Below are positions 50,471-58,473 of a DNA stretch of 64,000 nt, one piece after another. Source of the stretch: Dyadobacter pollutisoli (GTDB lineage Bacteria; Bacteroidota; Bacteroidia; Cytophagales; Spirosomataceae); NCBI RefSeq assembly GCF_026625565.1, contig NZ_CP112998.1, positions 7,042,501 through 7,106,500 of the forward strand, given 5' to 3'. Numbering within the stretch: the stretch's first letter is position 1; each line of letters begins with the position of its first letter. The translations under genes were made by a program, and so were the position numbers. The notes under the pieces were generated by a model. The model worked only from the letters and a program-made list of their open reading frames with translations. It was not told where the DNA came from and searched no databases.

Positions 50471-52189
50471 CTAGTGAGAATCTCTTGTAACCTTATCCCC
50501 TGAACCTCCTTTGAGGAAATCCAGGTCGGCACCTTCATGCGCCTGCATCACGTGGTTGATGTGAAGATTAACATAACCCCGGTTGTAACCCATATCCAGT
50601 GGCTTCCACAATGTACGCCGACGCGCCAGTTCTTCATCCGATACTTCCAGGTTGAGTTTTCTGTTTTCAACATCCAGCTCAATGAAATCGCCGTCCTGCA
50701 CCAGGGCCAGCGTTCCGCCGACCGCAGCTTCCGGAGAAATGTGCAAAACAACTGTTCCAAACCCGGTACCGCTCATACGTCCGTCGGATATCCTTACCAT
50801 ATCAATGACACCCTGCGCCAGCAGTTTTTTTGGCAGCGACATATTACCCACTTCCGGCATGCCCGGGTAGCCTTTGGGTCCTACATTTTTCAAGACCAGG
50901 ATACTATTTTCATCCACATCAAGGTTTGGATCGTCCAAACGTGCCTTGTAATCATCAATATCCTCGAAAACAATGGCCTTACCGCGGTGTTGCATCAGTT
51001 CAGGTTTCAATGATGCCGATGGTTTGATCACCGCACCGTTTTCACACAGGTTACCACGAACCACAGCAAGACCTGTCAGATCTTTCACTGGCTCAGCCAA
51101 TGTACCGATCACACTGGGATCAAAACATTCGGCCGACGCGCAGTTTTCGGCCATAGTCTTACCATTCGCGGTAATTACGCCGTCGTGCAGCATTCCTATC
51201 ATTTCCTTGATCACAACAGGCAGGCCGCCCGCATAATAGAAGTCCTCCATGAAGTAACCTCCCGAAGGCTGCAAATTCAGTAGCAGCGGTACTTTTGCAC
51301 ACAAGTCATTGAAATGATCAAGAGAAAGGTCCACGCCAATTCGTCCGGCAATCGCCAGCAAGTGAATCACAAAATTAGTTGAACCACCAATCGCTGCATT
51401 GAGCATGATTGCGTTCTCAAATGCTTCTTTGGTCAATATCTGAGAAAGACGAAGGTCTTCCTTCACCATTTCCACGATCCTCCGGCCAGACAGCTGTGCC
51501 AAAACTTTCCTGCGCGAATCAGCGGCCGGTATCGCCGCGTTTTCAGGCAGTGTGAGCCCCAGTGACTCTACCATACACGCCATTGTAGAAGCAGTACCCA
51601 TTACTGCGCAGTGACCGGCGCTGCGGCACATACATGCTTCTGCAGTGGTAAATTCGTCCTGCGATATCTCGCCTTGCCGGTACATTTCGCTGAAACGCCA
51701 CAGGTCACTGGTACCAATGGTCTTGCCACGGTAACGTCCTGTAAGCATGGGTCCACCGGAAACCACGATCGTAGGAATGTTCACACTCGCAGCACCCATT
51801 ACAAGTGAAGGCGTGGTTTTGTCGCAACCGCAGAGCAGCACAACGCCGTCGATCGGGTTGGCACGGATTGATTCTTCCACATCCATGCTCGCAAGGTTGC
51901 GGAAAAGCATTGCCGTAGGCTTCATGAGCGTTTCTCCCAATGACATCACCGGAAATTCGAGTGGAAAACCACCTGCTTCCCACACACCGCGTTTCACTGA
52001 CTCAGCTAGCTCACGGAAATGGCCATTGCATGGCGTCAATTCTGAAAATGTATTACAAATGCCGATTACAGGCCTTCCTTCAAACTCATCTGCCGGATAG
52101 CCCTGGTTTTTCATCCAGGCCCTGTATATAAATCCGTCTTTTCCCGACTTACCGAACCATCCCCGGCTGCGTAATTTATTTTCGTCCAT
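50471..52189 (-). CDS. IlvD/Edd family sugar-acid dehydratase
   Basis: A 572-residue iron-sulfur dehydratase. Cluster and active-site cysteines are seen in CNTFSELTPCNGHFRELA, LLCGCDKTTPSL and CMCRSAGHCAVMGTAST, with the later block MLNAAIGGSTNFVIHLLAIAGR and the C-terminal DGRMSGTGFGTVVLH. Against the two main branches it is closer to the pentonate (L-arabinonate/D-xylonate) dehydratases than to branched-chain-amino-acid IlvD, judging by the N-terminal RSRGWFGKSGKDGFIYRAWMKNQG. It would turn a sugar acid into a 2-keto-3-deoxy acid. The SDR at 49613 is probably its partner. The exact substrate cannot be decided here. Confidence 0.85.
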   Translation of the reverse strand: MDENKLRSRGWFGKSGKDGFIYRAWMKNQGYPADEFEGRPVIGICNTFSELTPCNGHFRELAESVKRGVWEAGGFPLEFPVMSLGETLMKPTAMLFRNLASMDVEESIRANPIDGVVLLCGCDKTTPSLVMGAASVNIPTIVVSGGPMLTGRYRGKTIGTSDLWRFSEMYRQGEISQDEFTTAEACMCRSAGHCAVMGTASTMACMVESLGLTLPENAAIPAADSRRKVLAQLSGRRIVEMVKEDLRLSQILTKEAFENAIMLNAAIGGSTNFVIHLLAIAGRIGVDLSLDHFNDLCAKVPLLLNLQPSGGYFMEDFYYAGGLPVVIKEMIGMLHDGVITANGKTMAENCASAECFDPSVIGTLAEPVKDLTGLAVVRGNLCENGAVIKPSASLKPELMQHRGKAIVFEDIDDYKARLDDPNLDVDENSILVLKNVGPKGYPGMPEVGNMSLPKKLLAQGVIDMVRISDGRMSGTGFGTVVLHISPEAAVGGTLALVQDGDFIELDVENRKLNLEVSDEELARRRTLWKPLDMGYNRGYVNLHINHVMQAHEGADLDFLKGGSGDKVTRDSH

Positions 52190-52302
52190 TAGTTGCCATA
52201 GTTTACATGTAAATAAGTAAAGGAGGCTATCAGTAAAATATAATTCCGGCAGCCCTTTAAAATAAAAATTGTATCTTCGTTTTACACGTGCCCGGATTAT
52301 CC

Positions 52303-53553
52303 ATGACTGTTTTCAGAGGTTATAAATTGTTGTTTTACTTACTTTTACAATTGGTTGCACTACCTTCTATTGCACAGTTCCAGGCCGACAGTTTTATTGA
52401 AAAGTTATTAAAAAAGCATCCGGAACGCTTCTCAGAAATTCTCAATAATCCAGATAAGTACCGGATACAGGTATTGTACACCCGCATTGACCGGAACAAG
52501 AAAAACGAGCCGCACTTTACCACACATGGGTATAGAGTGAACAGCGCTGAATATTTTTATCCCGCAAGTACCGTGAAGCTGGCCGCTGTCGCACTGGCTT
52601 TCGAGAAAATGAACAAGCTAGGATATGATAAGTACACCCCCATGTTCACAGGTGCTGATCGGCCGGAACAAACCAAGGTGGATGCGGACACTACATCTGA
52701 AAGCGGGTTGCCTTCTGTTGCCCATTATGCCAAAAAAATACTTCTTGCCAGCGATAACGACGCGTTTAACAGGTTGTATGAATTTATTGGCCAGAAGGAA
52801 TTCAATGATAGTTTACATCACAAAGGATTTACAAATACGCGGATCGTCCATCGCCTTGATTCACCCATGGGGGCCGAAAACAATCGTTATACCAATGCAA
52901 TTCGTTTTGAAAGAGGTGGAGAAATAATATTTGAACAGCCGGCCAGGTATAATGAGAAGGAATTGAAAGCTCCTGAGCAGATTCTCTTAGGCAAAGGATT
53001 TATGAAGGACGGCGTGCTAGTTAATGAGCCTTTTGATTTTTCAAGTAAAAACTTTTTCCCGCTGGAAGAACAGCATAGGTTATTGAAGACATTGTTCTTT
53101 CCGGATCAGGTACCGCCTGGCCAGAGATTCAATCTGACGCCTGATGACTATGGCTTTTTATATCAGTACATGTCCCAATTTCCGGTTGAGACGAGCTTTC
53201 CGGCTCACTATACCGATGATCTTTACGATGGTTATGTGAAATTTTTGCTTTTTGGAGCTACCAAAACGCGCTTGCCGAGGCACATTCGATTATTCAATAA
53301 ATGTGGTGACGCATACGGCTTCCTGTTGGATAACGCCTACATCGCGGATTTCGAAAAAGGGATCGAGTTTATGCTCACCGCCGTGATCTATTGCAATGCA
53401 GATCAGATTTTCAATGACAATAAATATGATTACGACGAGATTGGCTTTCCATTCATGGCTAATTTAGGAAAAACGATCTTTGAGTATGAACTGGACAGAA
53501 AGAGATCCGTGAGGCCTGATCTGAGCCGGTTCGAAGTAGAATACGATAAATGA
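52303..53553 (+). CDS. Class A beta-lactamase-like serine hydrolase
   Basis: A 416-residue secreted protein of the beta-lactamase class A/serine hydrolase family (PF13354 type). A signal segment (LLFYLLLQLVALPSIAQ) precedes the domain. The catalytic S-x-x-K motif is S89-T-V-K92 (YFYPASTVKLA) and a second S-D-N motif is at 150-152 (LLASDNDAFNRLY). A canonical KTG triad motif is not evident; KCG in LFNKCGDAYG sits where it would be. It may hydrolyse peptidoglycan-like amides rather than antibiotics; real beta-lactamase activity is not implied. An ATG at 52303 is chosen over a GTG at 52288. The gene is monocistronic and nearly abuts merC-like 53559. Confidence 0.82.
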   Translation: MTVFRGYKLLFYLLLQLVALPSIAQFQADSFIEKLLKKHPERFSEILNNPDKYRIQVLYTRIDRNKKNEPHFTTHGYRVNSAEYFYPASTVKLAAVALAFEKMNKLGYDKYTPMFTGADRPEQTKVDADTTSESGLPSVAHYAKKILLASDNDAFNRLYEFIGQKEFNDSLHHKGFTNTRIVHRLDSPMGAENNRYTNAIRFERGGEIIFEQPARYNEKELKAPEQILLGKGFMKDGVLVNEPFDFSSKNFFPLEEQHRLLKTLFFPDQVPPGQRFNLTPDDYGFLYQYMSQFPVETSFPAHYTDDLYDGYVKFLLFGATKTRLPRHIRLFNKCGDAYGFLLDNAYIADFEKGIEFMLTAVIYCNADQIFNDNKYDYDEIGFPFMANLGKTIFEYELDRKRSVRPDLSRFEVEYDK

Positions 53554-53558
53554 AAAGA

Positions 53559-53951
53559 TTAAGAAACCCGAACCTTCAATTTAGGGGCGATCTGACAGAT
53601 GTACAGATTCAGAAGATGGCCAATGATCAACAATGCAGATCCCGCATAGCCCAGCCACGCGAATATAACGTGCTTCCCCTCCAATATTAGTGAGGTAGAA
53701 AACAGTACCAAAGCTCCCCAGAGAATAATCCTTACCGGAAGCGACTTGTGATTACGGGTAGCGTAATAAACCGCGATACCGTTGATGAGGATAAAGAAAT
53801 AGTCCAGCGACAACATGCCAGCGTGCTCGTGATGCGACGCTACGGAGGACCCAAATGCCAGAGCAGGCATTAGCAGGCAATGTATGATACACAATACAGA
53901 ACCTAGTATTCCAATATAATCGGCCTTGCCATGTGAGTGCGATGCTTTCAT
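53559..53951 (-). CDS. MerC-domain membrane protein
   Basis: A 130-residue inner-membrane protein of the MerC family, named after mercury uptake proteins but in Bacteroidota often linked to metal homeostasis. The ATG at 53951 gives a short His-rich start (MKASHSHGKADY), followed by four membrane helices and the MerC metal motif in SVLCIIHCLLMPAL (Cys-x3-His-Cys). The frame opens further upstream, but that extension would run through the promoter and operator at 53972-54012. It is divergent from the Fur-family regulator at 54152, and its promoter carries the palindromic operator, which supports metal-dependent control. A role in zinc or another divalent metal is inferred. Confidence 0.83.
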   Translation of the reverse strand: MKASHSHGKADYIGILGSVLCIIHCLLMPALAFGSSVASHHEHAGMLSLDYFFILINGIAVYYATRNHKSLPVRIILWGALVLFSTSLILEGKHVIFAWLGYAGSALLIIGHLLNLYICQIAPKLKVRVS

Positions 53952-53971
53952 TCCTAGATACAATAACGTTG

Positions 53972-54012
53972 CAAAAATACGGTGATTGAGCTTAACTTGC
54001 AACTGTGTTGCA
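53972..54012 (-). promoter_or_regulatory. Promoter and Zur-like operator of the MerC gene
   Basis: A 15-bp perfect palindrome TGCAACTGTGTTGCA (53998-54012) overlaps the -33 element (TTGC at 54002-53999 read on the minus strand). A 19-bp spacer leads to TATTTTTG (53979-53972), an exact -7 match, followed by TGCAACGTT. The same palindrome, -7 text and TGCAACGTT sequence recur in front of the TonB receptor at 57568-57600. Confidence 0.75.
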
Positions 54013-54087
54013 GAATATTTTTTAACCAAACGGCCCATTACTTTTCAGGAGAAGGCGAAAGGCCGTGATATTTTAGAACTTAGAACT

Positions 54088-54095
54088 TAACTTTG
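54088..54095 (+). promoter_or_regulatory. Candidate -7 element of the Fur-family gene
   Basis: TAACTTTG, an exact match to TAnnTTTG, lies 57 bp upstream of the regulator ATG. No TTTG is clear at -33 and the TGCAAC palindrome is not present on this side, so the regulator may not control itself strongly. Confidence 0.45.
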
Positions 54096-54151
54096 GCGGT
54101 AAAGGTTTTACAATAGAGGAACTGTACAATTTTATCAAACTGTTGGAAACA

Positions 54152-54562
54152 ATGGATCAATTAAGAGAAACACTGAAAGGACATCAACTACGCACGACAA
54201 CGTGCCGTGAAGACGTGCTTTCAACATTTATAACCAAGAAAAATGCATTGTCGCATGGAGATCTGGAAGGGGCGCTGGGAGAAAGTTACGACCGTGTGAC
54301 CATTTACCGAACGTTAAAAACTTTCCTCGAGAAAGGGATCATTCATAAAGTACTGGACGACGAAGGGCTCCGATATGCCTTATGTTCACATAGCTGCTCG
54401 GAAGAAAAGCATCACCACGATCATATTCATTTCAAATGCAGTGAATGTGGCGAAACCAACTGTCTGGAAAATATGCGCATTCCTGCAGTGAACTTACCTG
54501 AGGGATATCAGGCTGAAAACTTTAACCTGCTGATTCAGGGAGTTTGCCCAAAATGCAATTGA
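54152..54562 (+). CDS. Fur-family metal regulator, probably Zur
   Basis: A 136-residue DNA-binding repressor. The N-terminal winged helix (TTCREDVLSTFITKKNALSHGDLEGALG) with the recognition-helix block YDRVTIYRTLKTFLEKGIIHKV is typical of Fur. The sensor part has HHHDHIHFKCSECGETNCLENM and the C-terminal C-P-K-C. The two Cys-x2-Cys pairs (CSEC and CPKC) would bind structural zinc; the HHHDH cluster is the sensing site of Zur- and Fur-like proteins. Its location between two genes with a shared TGCAAC palindrome makes it the likely binder, and zinc the likely metal, but PerR, Mur or Nur cannot be excluded. The ATG at 54152 is preferred over a TTG at 54143. Confidence 0.85.
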   Translation: MDQLRETLKGHQLRTTTCREDVLSTFITKKNALSHGDLEGALGESYDRVTIYRTLKTFLEKGIIHKVLDDEGLRYALCSHSCSEEKHHHDHIHFKCSECGETNCLENMRIPAVNLPEGYQAENFNLLIQGVCPKCN

Positions 54563-54600
54563 GTTTGTGAGATCATTCACTCAAAATCGATCTCACAAAC
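54563..54600. terminator. Bidirectional terminator between the regulator and a lipoprotein
   Basis: A perfect 12-bp stem GTTTGTGAGATC/GATCTCACAAAC with a 14-base loop starts directly after the regulator stop. Convergent genes end on both sides, so it can serve both. Confidence 0.75.
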
Positions 54601-54614
54601 AAATCTTCACATGA

Positions 54615-55169
54615 CTATTTGACTTTCAATGTAAAGTCAAGATTGACATCGTCACTTCCAGGCTCAGGCTTTCCATTTTTGGCCCCAGGCTGGTGACGCA
54701 GCTGAACCTTCAATTTCCCATCGCCGGCAGCACCGGTAACCGCCTTTCCAGTCAATCCGATCACAAAATTGTTGACATCCTTATCGCCGTAAGTGTAAGT
54801 CATAAGAGAAGCAGGCGATGGCGTGTACACAAACAAATGCTCGTCCGACTCTTCTTCAACCTCCTTGGTGATGTCGTCGACAGGTGTTTTACTCTCATCC
54901 AGCAGCTCAATCGTAAGCGTATAGGTTGTTGCGGGTTTCAACGTAATCGTATCGAACTTTGTAGCTGCATTGCCACCGTCGCCGTCGGCATCTTTATAGG
55001 AGAATGAAGACACGTTCGTCGTTCCTTGTTCGGTAAATTTAAGGGTTACGGAAGTGATCAGCTCGTTTTCGTCATCAGGTTTTACGTCGCTTCCCGAATC
55101 CTTGCATTGGGTGAAAGACATTCCCACGCCGACAAGTAACATCCAGGTTAATTTACGGTTCATTTTCAT
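54615..55169 (-). CDS. Lipoprotein co-transcribed with the metal-regulated TonB receptor
   Basis: A 184-residue lipoprotein of unknown function. The signal MKMNRKLTWMLLVGVGMSFTQC gives an acylated cysteine at about residue 22 followed by an acidic linker. The body is beta-rich with a conserved-looking TYTLTIELLDESKTP and an acidic, His-containing patch (EVEEESDEHLFVY). It starts 36 bp after the TonB receptor stop on the same strand, so it belongs to that transcript and presumably shares its metal regulation. Being downstream of an outer-membrane receptor, it may bind the metal or a metallophore at the surface or periplasmic face; that is inference. Confidence 0.65.
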   Translation of the reverse strand: MKMNRKLTWMLLVGVGMSFTQCKDSGSDVKPDDENELITSVTLKFTEQGTTNVSSFSYKDADGDGGNAATKFDTITLKPATTYTLTIELLDESKTPVDDITKEVEEESDEHLFVYTPSPASLMTYTYGDKDVNNFVIGLTGKAVTGAAGDGKLKVQLRHQPGAKNGKPEPGSDDVNLDFTLKVK

Positions 55170-55205
55170 AAGTAACAGGTTTATGTATTGGTACTAAAAT
55201 TCTTT

Positions 55206-57527
55206 TTAGGCGCCAAACTTCCATTTCAGGCGCAGGGAGCCGTTTCTTCCCATATCATTGGCATAATAGCGGAACCGGTTCAGGTAGTCACGGTAAACGG
55301 TATTGAACAAGTTCTGGACGCTAACACCGATTTCAAGCTGCTGTTTTTCAGTTACGCGAATCGTCGCACCCGCTTGCAGGCTCCATAGTGAATAAGCTTT
55401 GGGCGGCGGCAAAAAATCACTTGCCGGTGGAACGCGTTTTTGTTGTGCTACAAAAAGATTTCCGGCCGAGATAAACACTTTCTGCCATTTGCCAACATCA
55501 GGCAACTCGTATTTCAATTGATTATCCAACCGGTTAGGCGGTATCATCACGAGGTAATTATCAGCTCGCTGATCGTACACCCTCAAATAACTAAGCTTGC
55601 TGGACACGGTAGTGTGCCTGATAAACTCCCAGCTCGCCGACACGTCAACACCTTTAAAAGAAGCATCAGTTTGCGTGTATTTGAAGTAAGGAAATGCGCC
55701 CCTGACAGTCAGAATTGGCTCGGGCTGTGGTTTTAGATAAATGAAGTCAGAGATATAATTATAGTAACCACCGATCTCGAGAGACCATTTGGCGTCGGTA
55801 TATTTTACGCTTCCAATAGTATTCAATGCTTTTTCGGGCTGCAATGTCGCATCGCCTTTTTCATAAGCCGCAGCACCATGATGGACACCGTCGCTGAACA
55901 ACTCGCTTACATTCGGTGCCCGCCAGGCAGTACCCACATTTAGTCTTGCCGAAAAGCGTTCCGAAAAATTCCTCGTCGCACCCAATGTTCCCGAGAAATT
56001 GTGGAATGTAAAGTGGTCCGCAACCTTTTCCCGGTTCACGATCCGGTAGGTTTTCAATGTCCGGTAATCATATCTCACGCCCGCTTCGAGTTCCCAGCCA
56101 TTTTTTACATACCGCTCCATCCAGAACAATCCGATATTGAACTGATTGAAGTTGGGTATCAATGGCCGCCCGTTCATCAGGTTATATTGGTACAAAGTGC
56201 TGACACCCAATTGTCCCGCAATTTTCCCGGCGATGGGTTTGTGGTCCCAAATCACATCATTGGTTAATGTCGTCAATTTAAATGTGAGCTCAGGGTGATT
56301 GAGCGCAGCTATGGAGTCGTTTCGTGGCCGGTGCAGGTCATACTCATTCCGGTCGTTGATTTGCCGGGCAATGGTCCATTGAAAACGGTTTCCATTTTGG
56401 AAATGGTAATGTGTTTCCGCCTTTAAAAGCTCGTGAGTAACATTCTGGTTCGGCCTTCCGATCGCATAGTTAAACCCTGATTTGACAAACGGTTCGCCAT
56501 TTTTAATGACATTCAACAAGTCAGTAATGCTCCCAATGTGTGAGCCTGAGAATATCCCGATCTTGGTGTCGAACCGGCTGTAAAAAACATCAACACCCAG
56601 TCCTTTATGTCGGTAACCTGCCGCCAGCGAGAAGTTTTTCTCGCTAATGCCTGTATTGTCAAGATAATAGCCGGGAGTTTTAATGTTACCTCCCCGTTTG
56701 ATCGTTCCCTGCGTTCTCCATCCAAATCCCTTGAAACCCTTTATCCCGCCCTGCACAGTACCGGATAAAACGCCCTGGCGACCATTCGTAAAACCCACTG
56801 CATTGGCTTCACCACTTAATGATTTGTCGAAAGGGAGTTCTTCCGGCTCCACTAAAATCACGCCTCCGATCGCGTCAGAGCCATAACGCACACCTGCCGC
56901 ACCTTTCACGACAGAAAGTCTGGTCGCGATGAAAGGATCAATTTCAGGCGCGTGCTCCGAGCCCCATTGCTGACCTTCCTGGCGTACACCATTGTTCATG
57001 ATCAGGATCCGATTGCTATGCAAGCCATGGATCACCGGTTTTGAAATAGATGAACCGGTTTGCAAAGTGGTAACTCCCGCTAGCCCTTTGAGACTTTCTC
57101 CTAAATTCTGGCCCCGCGTTTTTTCCAGATCACTGCCACTCAATGTCGTTAAGGGCTGAGAAGAAGGCGCGTCGGTGCGGTGGGCGGTAATCTCCACATC
57201 CTTTAAATGCACTTCCTGTTCCAAGAGATTGAAATTCTCTTCGTGACCGGCTGTAAGGTCCAGCTTTTGCCGGAAAGAATTGTATCCCACGATCCTGCAT
57301 TCGAGCGTGTATGAGCCCGGACAAAGGTTACGCAGTTCATATCTGCCATTTTCATCCGTGAAAACGCCGCTATTTTGTCCCAGGATCAATACGGTCGCAC
57401 CTACAATCGGTTGCCCGCTATGCTGATCCTTTACTATTCCTTTCACAAAACATCCGCAGTCGGTCTTCTGGGCGTGGGAGACAATTGAAACCAGTAAAAT
57501 CAAAAAAGAAAGAAGGAGTCGGCTCAT
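55206..57527 (-). CDS. TonB-dependent metal receptor
   Basis: A 773-residue outer-membrane transporter. Signal peptide (SIVSHAQ), then a CarboxypepD_reg-like domain with a cysteine pair (TDCGCFVKGIVKDQHSGQPIVGATV), a plug starting at DVEITAHRTDAPSSQPL with the GVTTLQTGSSISKPVIHGL block, and a 22-strand barrel ending in FRYYANDMGRNGSLRLKWKFGA. It resembles the zinc/copper-type receptors (ZnuD-like) rather than sugar receptors. The promoter holds the same 21-bp palindrome as the MerC gene, and a putative Zur gene lies between. The divergent membrane protein at 57685 may be co-regulated. The zinc assignment is inferred from the operator and neighbours. Confidence 0.86.
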   Translation of the reverse strand: MSRLLLSFLILLVSIVSHAQKTDCGCFVKGIVKDQHSGQPIVGATVLILGQNSGVFTDENGRYELRNLCPGSYTLECRIVGYNSFRQKLDLTAGHEENFNLLEQEVHLKDVEITAHRTDAPSSQPLTTLSGSDLEKTRGQNLGESLKGLAGVTTLQTGSSISKPVIHGLHSNRILIMNNGVRQEGQQWGSEHAPEIDPFIATRLSVVKGAAGVRYGSDAIGGVILVEPEELPFDKSLSGEANAVGFTNGRQGVLSGTVQGGIKGFKGFGWRTQGTIKRGGNIKTPGYYLDNTGISEKNFSLAAGYRHKGLGVDVFYSRFDTKIGIFSGSHIGSITDLLNVIKNGEPFVKSGFNYAIGRPNQNVTHELLKAETHYHFQNGNRFQWTIARQINDRNEYDLHRPRNDSIAALNHPELTFKLTTLTNDVIWDHKPIAGKIAGQLGVSTLYQYNLMNGRPLIPNFNQFNIGLFWMERYVKNGWELEAGVRYDYRTLKTYRIVNREKVADHFTFHNFSGTLGATRNFSERFSARLNVGTAWRAPNVSELFSDGVHHGAAAYEKGDATLQPEKALNTIGSVKYTDAKWSLEIGGYYNYISDFIYLKPQPEPILTVRGAFPYFKYTQTDASFKGVDVSASWEFIRHTTVSSKLSYLRVYDQRADNYLVMIPPNRLDNQLKYELPDVGKWQKVFISAGNLFVAQQKRVPPASDFLPPPKAYSLWSLQAGATIRVTEKQQLEIGVSVQNLFNTVYRDYLNRFRYYANDMGRNGSLRLKWKFGA

Positions 57528-57567
57528 TAGATACAGTTGTAACTATATTCTTTTTGTTACAACGTTG

Positions 57568-57600
57568 CAAAAGTATTACAATTGCAACTGTGTTGCAATT
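57568..57600 (-). promoter_or_regulatory. Promoter and Zur-like operator of the TonB receptor
   Basis: A 21-bp perfect palindrome centred at 57590, with AATTGCAAC and GTTGCAATT as arms around TGT, contains the 15-bp core TGCAACTGTGTTGCA (57583-57597). Its outer TTGC (57598-57595, minus strand) is the -33 box, followed after 19 bp by TACTTTTG (57575-57568), an exact -7. The layout matches the MerC promoter, except that the operator is shifted by one half-site. Confidence 0.78.
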
Positions 57601-57684
57601 AAAAACAATAACTATTTTATCATTTTTACAGGCTATTACCTGCTGAGATGTAAATTTGCAGTCAATTACCTGCCATTTCGAATT

Positions 57685-58443
57685 TTGTCTGACATACTTT
57701 TTACTAAAATCCTGCTCATGCCTCCGCTTATCGCGGGTGTAACACTTGCCGTCAGAAGGTGGGGTGAGGGCTGGGGAGGCTGGATCGGAGGGTTTCCCTG
57801 GGTAGCAGGGCCCATTTCATTCTTCATCGCTTTGGAACATGGAGCGTCTTTCGCAGCTTCCACTATTAACTCTGCTTTGTTAGGGTCAGTTGGTACAATC
57901 CTGTTCGCACTGGTTTATTCGATTGTGTCCTCCCGGTTGTCGTGGCTACCCACGGTCATGATCAGTTACGTTGTTTTCTTTATTGTGGCATTGTTGTCAC
58001 TGGGCCAAAGCATGTCGATTGCCGCAGCAGTTGGCTTAAACCTGGTCGTACTGACGGCGGTTTTATATTTTTTTCCAAAACCGAAAGCCAAAACAGATTT
58101 CAGGAAACAACCACTTTATGACATTCCCCTGAGAATGCTCGCCGCGACATTTTTCGTGGTAGCAGTGACGCAGGCTGCCGATTACCTGGGGCCAACTTGG
58201 AGCGGCATACTTACGCCTTTTCCGATCATGACATCGACGCTCGCGGTTTTTACGCACGCTCAGCAAGGCTCGGACGCGGCGATCAGGATACTTTATGGAT
58301 TACTTTTGGCCGGATACGGCTTTGTAGCATTTTTGGTGGGAGTGGCCTGGCTGGTGCCACAAATGCCGATTGGCGTCGCATATGGCCTGCTGACCATTGG
58401 TACTATGATCATCAACGGGATCACCGTAAGGTTAATCCGCTGA
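57685..58443 (+). CDS. Multi-pass membrane protein, divergent from the metal receptor
   Basis: A 252-residue inner-membrane protein of unknown function with about seven hydrophobic segments. The frame extends to 57565, but that would overlap the operator and lack a membrane start; I prefer the TTG at 57685 (SDILFTKILLMPPLIAG), with the ATG at 57718 as an alternative. Repeated blocks are RRWGEGWGGWIGGFPWVAGPISFFIALEHGASFA and GPTWSGILTPFPIMTSTLAVFTHAQQG, each with a GxxP-like turn between helices, which suggests an internal duplication. Its start lies just beyond the palindrome at 57580-57600, so it may be regulated with the receptor, on the other strand. Confidence 0.65.
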   Translation: MSDILFTKILLMPPLIAGVTLAVRRWGEGWGGWIGGFPWVAGPISFFIALEHGASFAASTINSALLGSVGTILFALVYSIVSSRLSWLPTVMISYVVFFIVALLSLGQSMSIAAAVGLNLVVLTAVLYFFPKPKAKTDFRKQPLYDIPLRMLAATFFVVAVTQAADYLGPTWSGILTPFPIMTSTLAVFTHAQQGSDAAIRILYGLLLAGYGFVAFLVGVAWLVPQMPIGVAYGLLTIGTMIINGITVRLIR

Positions 58444-58460
58444 TAGGCACCAGCGGATTA
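58433..58460. terminator. Hairpin between the membrane protein and NHL-repeat genes
   Basis: TAATCCGCTG/CAGCGGATTA form a 10-bp perfect stem with an 8-base loop overlapping the stop codon at 58441-58443. It lies between convergent genes and lacks a T tail, so termination is probable but weak. Confidence 0.5.
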
Positions 58461-58473
58461 ACGCAAATTCCCG

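Noticed and set aside
52303..53553. Antibiotic-resistance beta-lactamase
   Set aside because: The SxxK and SDN motifs are there but the KTG motif is not clear; many Bacteroidota have such hydrolases with no resistance role.
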